Positions 56,610 to 64,000 of a stretch of DNA of 64,000 nt are shown in pieces. The stretch's first letter is position 1. Every line of letters starts with the position of its first letter. This DNA is from Zoroaster sp. YZ-2022. Lineage: Eukaryota > Echinodermata > Asteroidea > Forcipulatida > Zoroasteridae. Below the pieces are notes generated by a model that was not told the DNA's origin, did no database searches, and saw only the letters and a list, made by a program, of their open reading frames with translations. The stretch covers positions 34,169,288-34,233,287 of the forward strand of contig CM055819.1 of the NCBI GenBank assembly GCA_029582265.1. Reading direction: 5' to 3'. Position numbers and translations under genes: made by a program.

Positions 56610-58131
56610 CTGATGGGTAAATAAAGACTCTTTGGTAACAACAATTAAATTTAGGCAATTTTTTTTAGAAAATAATTATAAGTTCATGGACAATCATTAA
56701 TGTTTATTGAAACAATTTTCTCTCACAAGTTTCAATTGTCCAATACTGCTATTCAATAAACGTGTCTAAATACTGCTAACGTTAGTGCAACTGCAAGTGC
56801 AAATTTAGGCTAAGTAATTATAGTGTTGCATTCCCCACTTTTGTGGGTCAACAAATAATAGTCGGACACAAACTTTGTTGTGACAATCTCAATCAATGGG
56901 GCTGGTTTATTATTAACATCACTATTTAACAATGGCACTAGTAACATGTATGACAGGAGTGGTTGCGTATAGGTACATGTCAATAGTTAAACTACTTGTG
57001 CTAAGTTCCGAATAGGGTGTACGAATGCCAACTATTGGGTACAGTCAGTGGGGACCATCGTTCGTTCATGCGGCTTGTCACTCGGTATACGGTACGGGCA
57101 CTGCTATACCGAGAGACGGGCGGCTGGTCGGTCTCTACGACGGGGACCACCAGGGCTTGACTACACGGGGTGTCTGGACGGGCCCAGAGTGTGTATCAGA
57201 CTGCATTAGCTACATGTAGGCGAACCAATGGCCATATCGACGCCCTGCACCAGTAATTGGTTCAACGAACGAGGCTCTGGACCGTAATAGTTTGGTATAT
57301 CGCACTGTCATGGACCGAGTCGCACAGATATCATTCGGAATCGCACTTCGCCGAGATCATGAAATCTTGGGGATTATATAGAAATCTGGGGCCTAGGAAT
57401 GAATAAAACATTAGCCTAGTTTAGGGTCTTAACCAATGAGAAGCTTGGCTTCCGCGTCTAAGGGTAGAAACGTGTGCAAAATCAGGGTATACAACAGGTC
57501 CTTGTTCCATATAAGGTAAGGTATTTGACGAAAGTGATCGACAACTTAGAAAGGAGGGCGTGTTCAATGGGGAAAATGCTTACTGGGCATGTTAAGCTAT
57601 TTGCTTGTGTCGGACCCTGTTATAATTTCAATTTTAACCCATTTAAGGTGGTCCGACGAATGTTACTTTAAAGGTGATTTCTGCTTCTTGCCTTTGTGTG
57701 AATCACCCGAGGCTGTATTTTACCCCTCACGTTTTTTTATTTTCAATGTTTCCAAACCAAACTCGTGGGAAAAAAGGGCTTAACTGTTGTTCCCACGATG
57801 TTATCTGCTGACGACGACATTCTTTCGTGTCCGGAACTACCCCAAGGACATTACGTAATTTCCCAAGCTCGGTCAGTAGTCCCTTTGTTTTAAGTGATGG
57901 GATATTTGACCACGCCGGCCAACATGGCATAAACACCCCTCCAGACTGGTCAATATCTAGTGTCCACGCTTTCTTCAAGAGTGCTGTCCACTAATATTTT
58001 GCTGATTGGTCCCAATTCCTCTGAAGGCGAAATTGCGTCATTGTTTTACATTTTTGACCAATCAAATTGTCAAACCCCGCCTGTCCGAGTGCGTGGCCAG
58101 TATGGTTTTATCCCTTGTCCCGCTCCTGTCT
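56610..58131. other. unassigned region with GC-rich segment
   Basis: 57020-57360 is GC-rich and unlike its surroundings. On the minus strand an AATAAA (about 56913) precedes ~90 bp ending in aatgcaaca, reminiscent of a retroviral-type LTR end, but no matching second LTR or TG start was found. 57740-58120 holds CCAAT-type boxes (attggtccc, gaccaatca). Confidence 0.35.
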
Positions 58132-58294
58132 CCTCAGAAGCGAACAAGACCTAGATGTGAGACGAAGAACCTATTCTCGAAAGTGCCCGATTTCGCACTT
58201 TGCGTAGTTTTCTTTAGGAACGCGTTGACTTTCCCTAAAGTATGTTCCTAACATATTCTTCTTACGTCCCCTATCACGTGCTCTGTTGATACAG
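58132..58294 (+). repeat. 160-bp direct repeat, copy 1, framed by splice-like signals
   Basis: Runs from ctcagaagcgaacaagacct to tgctctgttgatacag. It is preceded by a C/T-rich tract ending in AG (cctgtctcctcag) and followed by gtaagct, so it looks like an exon. It is repeated at 59210 with a 4-base deletion and a 1-base insertion. No convincing protein. Confidence 0.7.
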
Positions 58295-59209
58295 GTAAGC
58301 TACTTATTTTTACTTTCTATGTATAAATATATTCCGTGTATAATTTTTCAATGATTGATTTGATTATTCAACAAACTGGTTAAAGACAAACTCAAGACGG
58401 ATGGAACAGTCCAATATGAGTTTCAGATCAGTCGCCAGTATATTTGTAGAACATTGCCTTTATGTATATTGAATTGTATAAAATGATATTTCATTGTGTA
58501 ACCTTTAATACTCATTGCGCGTACGGAAAAGATTCATGAGTCCCGTTAGATTTAGCTGGCTGCTAGAATTTCCATGCCATCCTTTAGCTAGTTATTGTTC
58601 AGTTTTGATGTATTTCAATTGTTACTAATTTCCACCAGCCTATTCTACTGTTTAGATGTGTTTATTATTCAATGACCCAGTTTCTTAATTTGTTAAGGTT
58701 GGTTAAATCACTCTTCTAATTTAATCCAAATTCACTACAAGTTGATTATCCAAACTGACCGTTTTACCGATTCACAGTTGTGGTGCTATATTGTTGTACA
58801 CATTTGCGCATACTGTATGGATGGTCATGGGTAGAGTATTGTCCATGTCCTTGCAAATAAGACAGTTATACACATTCCTTTCAATTAAATAGACTAAACG
58901 ACCGTTGCTGTTTAGCGTATAAACAACTGTGACCTTTGCCCTCAGTTGACCACAGGAGTGTTAGACACACGCACGTAACAACTATCATGTTCGAACCTAT
59001 GCTTGAACCATTTCCTTGATTTTTCGCAGTATGATTTATGAATGAAAAGCAAGTAATTACTCTCGATTATTTCTAGAAAGAACATTTCTAAGTTGTCAAA
59101 TGTATTGACGAAGCGCATACTATATTTTCAATCTATTAGGTTTCTTTTATTATTTTGGTTAATTTACTTAGTTCTAGTTAGTTGTATTTTGAAAAGTATT
59201 GACCCATTA
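58295..59209. other. AT-rich spacer between direct repeats
   Basis: No gene or element ends recognised; would be intronic if the repeats are exons. Confidence 0.4.
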
Positions 59210-59369
59210 CTCAGAAGCGAACAAGACCTAGATGTGAGAAGAACCTATTCTCGAAAGTGCCCGATTTCGCACTTTGCGTAGTTTTCTTTAGGAACGCGTT
59301 GACTTTCCCTAAAGTATGTTCCTAACATTATTCTTCTTACGTCCCCTATCACGTGCTCTGTTGATACAG
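59210..59369 (+). repeat. 160-bp direct repeat, copy 2
   Basis: Nearly identical to copy 1 (58132). Here the final gatacag continues directly into acactagtccaccagg, with no donor. A GC-rich stretch to about 59575 follows (frame MVELTSSSPHTAPLLN..., not recognised). Confidence 0.7.
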
Positions 59370-61379
59370 ACACTAGTCCACCAGGTCTCGCTTGGTGGAG
59401 TTGACCAGTTCATCTCCCCACACTGCCCCGCTTCTCAACCCCCTTTTGTCGCCTCTTCTGGAGATCGCCAGGACGCCGCACTCGGAGCCAACCGGAGTCG
59501 TCTTTAAAGATTTGCGTCCTTTCCAAGACCCAGTTGAAGCGCGAAACCCAGCTAAGATCATTGTTATATCCATATGTTGAACATTCTATTCATTGTTGAT
59601 TAATTTCTCCAGTGGTTCACTCTTAAAAATTCTACTTTTATGTTGATTATTTTTTACGGTTGATTATTTTTTCATTTAATCCTACAAGATCCATTGTCAC
59701 TTGACACTATAGCTGCATAGAGAAACCACTGTAGGATTTAATAAGCATTTCGTGTATTTTTTCAATATGTTTTCGTGAATTTTCCTTGTTGATTTGTTGA
59801 CAACTCAGTGGTCTAATTTTATCCTTTCTCTTATAATTCATATTTGATCGTACTTCCGACTGAAGTTGCCCAGACTCAATTTGTGAGTTATTACCGGTAT
59901 TTGTTGTTTATTTTATGATCAAGGTCTTTGGTAGATTGCCAAACTCAAATTCATTTATTACACCACTGAAGTGTCTTCCTATGCTTTCATCCATTTACAC
60001 TGTTTTAACTAAATTTTAATGATTTCTTACCGATACTGTTTTGTTGATTTTTCTTTGATATGATCACCTAATAATAATAAATATCTTGACAGCCGGTAAA
60101 AGAGGATCAAACAAATTTCGCTGTCCGCTGTGTTTCTTTAAAGAGCAAAGTTCCGTTTTTTTAACAATCGAACACAGTCGCAGGCTCTTAATAAAAACAG
60201 AGGTAAAACCTGTGACACTTGGATGCTAAGCTATTACTGCATGCGGGAAAAGAGCGGCTGTGATTGGGTAGGGAGCACTACACGCGGGCCACGGCTAATG
60301 ACTGAGCGGGTCAGTCACGGTGACTGTTTGGCCGTGGTTCACCCACGAACCGTGTTCGGTGTGAAGGGGTGGACTCCGAGGAAAGTATTCGGAAAATAGA
60401 CTAAGTCCAAAGGACGGCTCCAAGCCACGTGGCGGGAGGGTGTGGCACGCACGCAAGGCTCTCGCTGGTGTTGCATTTTGCATTGCGTTGGCGCTGGATA
60501 TGCATGAGCAAAAGTAGCGTCCTTGTATGGATTGCATATTCATAGCGGACAATCGAGGGTCCGGGGAAACAAACCCTGGGACTTAGACTGCTTGAAATTG
60601 CATCGTAAGCAAAATATTTGAAGTGGAAGAAGTAAAATAGAGGGTGCTAATATTTATCAAAATCAAAGGGTAAGATTCATAACACTAGCTCCGTGTTAAT
60701 AAAAGTACAAGTCATGATCGTGTACTTACGAAAGCCGTCATGACATAAATAATTGCGTCCATTTGACGATTCCACATCAACACTAGCAATCAGTAGATTT
60801 CGAACTATGTTGTTGTTGTTAATGGCACTTCTGGCAATCTATGTGCCCTTTGTGCCAGTTGCTGTACGAATTGAACAGCGCATGCACGAAGAGATGCGAA
60901 TGATATGAGACTGCTTTTTGAGATTATGACGTAAAAAAACGGACTCTGTAGCCTACTTGGACAAACCTTAAAATGTTCCTTTTTTATTTCACTGGGAGCT
61001 GATAAATTAGAAGTAATCTTGATGGACCGGTACAAAACTAAGAAAATAGATGATCAGTCAAAAGGTTGGAGAAGTATAAACAAAATTAAAGGAGATTAAC
61101 CCAAACCCAAAAAGTCAAAGGTTACTATAGCACGATCTAGAAAATGAGGGGGTGGGTGCTGGTGATCCTCCAGACATAGAGCACCGCATGTGTTCCTGCA
61201 AGCCGGTCCGTTTCCCTTGCAGTTTAAGAGCCCGTGCTCCGCCAGGTAAAATTTGCAGGGCCGCAACACTTCAGGTGATGAGGCGGCACCCTGTCCAGCC
61301 AATCATCAAAACACCCAATCGTCTTTAAAAAAATTGCTTGTGTGGAGAAGAATTATGTATTATTTTAATATTTTCCGAA
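59370..61379. other. unassigned, two GC-rich islands
   Basis: 59370-59575 and 60230-60580 are GC-rich in an AT-rich setting. The second has a reverse CCAAT box (gtgattggg), a CACGTG E-box (gccacgtggc) and atgcatgagcaaaa. A minus-strand frame at 61096-61302 is Cys-rich (RPCKFYLAEHGLLNCKGN) but matches no family I can name. No confident gene. Confidence 0.35.
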
Positions 61380-61572
61380 ACTCTCTTTAATAAATTGAAA
61401 AAAAATAGGCTATGTTATTTTTGGATCCAAGTAAGTCATGTATTGTCATTTGATTATCAGTATATTTTAGAGCAGCCCTTTGTAATTTATATCTATTATT
61501 GATATATATTATACATGAAGTAAAAAGGTGATTTACAATATCATAAACGTTACACGTATCAATAATGATCAT
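61380..61572 (-). pseudogene. LINE ORF2 terminal remnant
   Basis: Minus-strand frame reads DIVNHLFTSCIIYINNRYKL, then QRAALKYTDNQMTIHDLLGS and NNIAYFF, matching the segment after the Cys/His motif at the very end of I/Jockey-type LINE proteins (HxLFxC ... TLHDLLG ... F). Only about 60 residues remain, directly behind ORF1. Confidence 0.6.
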
Positions 61573-63030
61573 TATTGCGTTGAGTTATTTTTCCCTTTAG
61601 TTTTTCCATTAGGTGCCTTATGATTTGATGAACTGGATGCCCCAGTTTCCATGGCCATCTCTTTCTTTGTGTGTCTTGTTTCGTAGGTCTGTTTGGTGAT
61701 TGTGATGTATTACGTGACTTACTGATGTTTTGGTTTTTTTCTCTAGGTTTTTTTATCTTCAGTGCTATGGAGTATGTGTTCAGCCAGAGATAAAATTTCC
61801 GTTTTTCTCTTTCCTTCATTTCTAGTACTTTCCCATATTTGCAAAGCTCCAATGATTAATTCTATTAATGACTGATTTATCAAGTATTGTGGGTTAGGTT
61901 CTGTTTGGCATCCAACCGCTTCCTCTGTTTGGGTGGATGCCTCCTTTCGGCTGACAGCTGTGGGTTTATTTTGCGTAGGTTCCATGGGTTTGCATATTTA
62001 TCCATGCTGGTTTTGGTTTTGGGTTAGGTGTGTCCGTATATTTATCTGTTTGAATTGTGATGTTGGTTCGAACCGTCTTTGCTGCTTCCGCATATGAAAT
62101 ATTATAGGTAACTCTGAATTCCTGGATTTTCTTTTCTTCCTTGTAGGAGTTACACCCAGCATAGGCAGAGGAGTGATTCCCACCACACCTGCTACACTTA
62201 ACTTGCTCTTTTTGAGTGCACTGGTCGTATGTGTGAAAACCACGACATCTGACACACCTCGTCTTGCTTCGGCAATTGTTTGCTGTGTGGCCTAGTCGTT
62301 GACAGTTGAAACAACGTATTACTGGTGGAATGTACGGTTTTACTGTAAATGATTCATAACCCAATTGGATGTGTGTAGGCATATGAGGGGTATTAAATGT
62401 GAGACATACCGATGAAGTTTTCCCTGTTTGTCCGTTTCTTTTATACATGAGTCTGCGCACATCTGTAACCCCAAATCTTTTACACTCCTTTTGTATTTCT
62501 TTATCTTGAATTTCAGATGGAATTCCTGAAATGACGCCTTTGCTTTGTGTTTCTGATTTAGCGTATTCAGTGACCACGGCCCATTGTCCTATTTGACTGA
62601 TTCCTTTTAGTTTGTTTGCTTGAGCTGAAGTACAGCATCCGACACTAATACCTCCTTGGTTGGTTTTAGATACATTTTTTATGTAATCTTGTCCCATTGA
62701 GTTAAGAGCTTTAGCTATTTTTATTGGATTAATTTGTGCAAGTTTTACATCTGGGGAGTTTATTATTACTATAGTAGGGTTTACTTGTGGTTCATATGTG
62801 CTAAGGTTTCTTCTTTTCTGTTGTCTTGCATCACTATCAGAGTCACTAGAGGAGCTACTTTTGTTTTGAAACGATTTTGTTCGCTTTCGAGAAATCTTTG
62901 TTGTATATTCTATATCTACTTCATCATCTTATTCTTGTGCCTGGCTTATTAGTCTATCTAGAGTAGATCTTGGTTGGTTACTTATTTGTCTGTTTCTTTT
63001 CCGGTTAGATAGTTGTTCTTGAGCTATCCC
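61559..63030 (-). pseudogene. LINE ORF1 with RRM-like region and three CCHC knuckles
   Basis: The main frame (62697-61966) has an RNA-binding-type N-terminal half (VISGIPSEIQDKEIQKECKR) and three zinc knuckles: CFNCQRLGHTANNC, CVRCRGFHTYDQC and CSRCGGNHSSAYAGC. This triplet is typical of ORF1 in I- and Jockey-type LINEs. The reading shifts near 61985 into a frame with ASTQTEEAVGCQTEP and LIELIIGALQIWEST, and again near 61750 into a Lys/Arg-rich tail ending at 61559. Upstream the frame extends to about 63030 through one stop near 62930 (SSSSSDSDSDARQQKRR). Nonfunctional. Confidence 0.78.
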
Positions 63031-63042
63031 ATGTCATATCAT

Positions 63043-63084
63043 CCTCAGATTAGTCGGACATATTTAGTCCGACGAAGTCTGAGG
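63043..63084. repeat. interrupted hairpin at the 5' side of the LINE remnant
   Basis: CCTCAGA-tta-GTCGGAC, a 7-base loop, then GTCCGAC-gaag-TCTGAGG. Two stacked 7-bp stems with a small internal loop. Marks the 5' border region of the LINE remnant. Confidence 0.7.
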
Positions 63085-63356
63085 TCCCCTATGAAAAAAT
63101 AGACTGAAGATTTGAAAATGCAAAAAGAAAATTGACCTTAATGGGTTGTTTATGAGTAATATAATTTGAAAAGAAAGGAGTAGGTCTCACCTCTTCTTTT
63201 GCCTAAAAAAGGAAAAGATTTTAAACTGTTAGAAATACCAAGATGGCCGCTCGCAAAAAGCACGTCTCATTTCATTCGCGTCTCGAAGCGTTCTCCTTCG
63301 ATTTCGAACTAAGCCAGCTGTGAAGTAGTTGTACGCATCCAGACTCTTGTAATTAC

Positions 63357-63589
63357 TTCAACTCTGACCCCGAGTAATGAGAAGGCGTGTGTATCAAGTA
63401 CGTAAAAATGTCAGGGGACTGCACATCAGGAATTTGTTGCGCGCTGATTAATGAGGTCATTTTGTCCAGAGGTATGATGTATGGATCACAGAAGCCGCCT
63501 ATCAATTCAATATTTTCTACATATCTTGCCCGACTCGAGAAATCTAACTTTTCAGCATATGCCGACAAGTATGGAGCAAAAGTTGCCAT
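63357..63589 (-). pseudogene. probable first exon of the ISL2EU SWIM/YqaJ nuclease
   Basis: Minus-strand frame from the ATG at 63589: MATFAPYLSAYAEKLDFSSR, ARYVENIELIGGFCDPYIIP, IFTYLIHTPSHYSGSEL, then a GTAATT donor at 63356 (phase 2). The order RY..KL.LIGG.DPY.IP, PDI..YL...PS.Y....LK is the N-terminal domain of ISL2EU-associated nucleases as I know them. The SWIM exon at 56609 starts in phase 0, so one short exon between them is missing or unseen. The 6.7-kb gap is largely LINE remnant and unassigned sequence. It could also belong to a second ISL2EU copy. Confidence 0.5.
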
Positions 63590-64000
63590 CTTTCCTGTAA
63601 AGTTTGCGCGCTAATATTAATAAGTACTTAAAGTTCCATTTAACGCCTTTGACCTTAGAAAATTGCATAGGCATACATGCAAATTTCTTGCTCGGTTGCC
63701 TACCAAGATGGCAATAGTACTTGAGCCGATATCCATAGTGATAATTGTTGAGAAACGACGAGAAAATTGTCAGGAAATTAGGAGTAAAAATTGTCGGGAA
63801 ACAAGGTGTAAAAATTGTCGAAAAAATAAGAGCAAAATATTTGCGAATTAACGTTAACGTTTGGCCTAGCTACTCTGACTCTCACTCGGAGAATCGATTG
63901 TCAGAGTTTCTGCAAGAATACTTTGAGCCGATATCCATAGTAATAATTGTTGAGAAACGAGGAGAAAATTGTTGGGAAATTAAGAGTAAAAATGTTCGGG
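63590..64000. repeat. direct repeat ~85 bp, 199-bp period, at the window end
   Basis: gagccgatatccatagt.ataattgttgagaaacga.gagaaaattgt occurs at about 63722 and 63926. The word aaaaattgtcg is further reiterated at 63786-63822. The repeat may continue beyond the window. No gene. Confidence 0.75.

Larger units (their letters stand above)
61380..63042 (-). mobile_element. internally deleted LINE: ORF1 joined to the end of ORF2
   Basis: On the minus strand ORF1 (about 63030-61559) is followed within a few bases by the last ~60 residues of a LINE ORF2 (61555-61380), with no endonuclease or RT between. The 5' side ends near a hairpin at 63043-63084. Confidence 0.7.

Noticed and set aside
56823..57240. 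Solo LTR of a retrotransposon
   Set aside because: One end looks LTR-like (AATAAA then ...aatgcaaca on the minus strand), but no TG start, target duplication or partner LTR could be found.
43950..64000. Downstream kinase-homology or cyclase exons of the receptor-like gene
   Set aside because: I looked for them on both strands and found only retroelement, ISL2EU, piggyBac and unassigned sequence; an exon beyond the window cannot be excluded.

Overview
This window is eukaryotic and gene-poor. It is AT-rich, with spliced genes, LINE/SINE/Penelope retroelements, many DNA transposons and long microsatellites. There are no bacterial operons, rRNA clusters or CRISPR arrays. The repeat repertoire (Penelope-like, Tx1/L1-like, CR1/L2-like, ISL2EU-like, piggyBac, hAT, mariner-type MITEs, tRNA-headed SINEs) and a natriuretic-peptide-receptor-type gene suggest a marine invertebrate, probably a deuterostome (hemichordate, echinoderm or cephalochordate). 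The species cannot be fixed from sequence alone. The palindromic octamer TAGGCCTA is strikingly frequent (at least 13 copies).

Layout. 1-1780: Penelope-like RT and GIY-YIG remnants, one on the minus strand facing two on the plus strand. 1781-5628: three blocks of TATCTC-type satellite separated by two 597-bp mariner-type foldback MITEs; a third copy lies at 28095. 5629-12365: non-coding, with a tRNA-headed SINE remnant, MITEs, a ~150-bp minisatellite and a complete-looking SINE ending in a long trinucleotide microsatellite. 12366-20522: a nest built on that microsatellite, comprising a 1,042-bp element with 41-bp TIRs and a 7-kb Tx1/L1-like LINE (minus), itself broken by a 1,544-bp hAT element with an 8-bp TSD. 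20523-30008: a hairpin-headed repeat family (two copies), a ~700-bp tandem repeat interrupted by a CR1/L2-like LINE, and a MITE. 30378-30877 is a 500-N gap.

30878-39870: mostly MITEs, including TTAA-flanked elements, two hAT elements with perfect 8-bp TSDs, and a 50-bp perfect palindrome flanked by 8-bp direct repeats. One GC-rich acidic ORF (35985-36341, minus) may be a host exon. 40008-43943 (+) is the one convincing host gene: six exons with consensus splice sites encode a 425-aa secreted receptor-guanylate-cyclase-type ligand-binding domain. It stops exactly where the transmembrane, kinase-homology and cyclase regions would follow.

44380-64000: more retroelement remnants (a LINE 3' end, a Gypsy RNase H fragment) and a decayed ISL2EU-type transposon. 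The latter has a transposase on the plus strand and a SWIM/YqaJ nuclease on the minus strand. A nearly complete intron-containing piggyBac element (49396-53294) sits inside the ISL2EU transposase at a TTAA; deleting it with one TTAA restores the reading frame at the junction. The right end holds an internally deleted LINE (ORF1 joined to the ORF2 tail) and the probable first exon of the ISL2EU nuclease gene.
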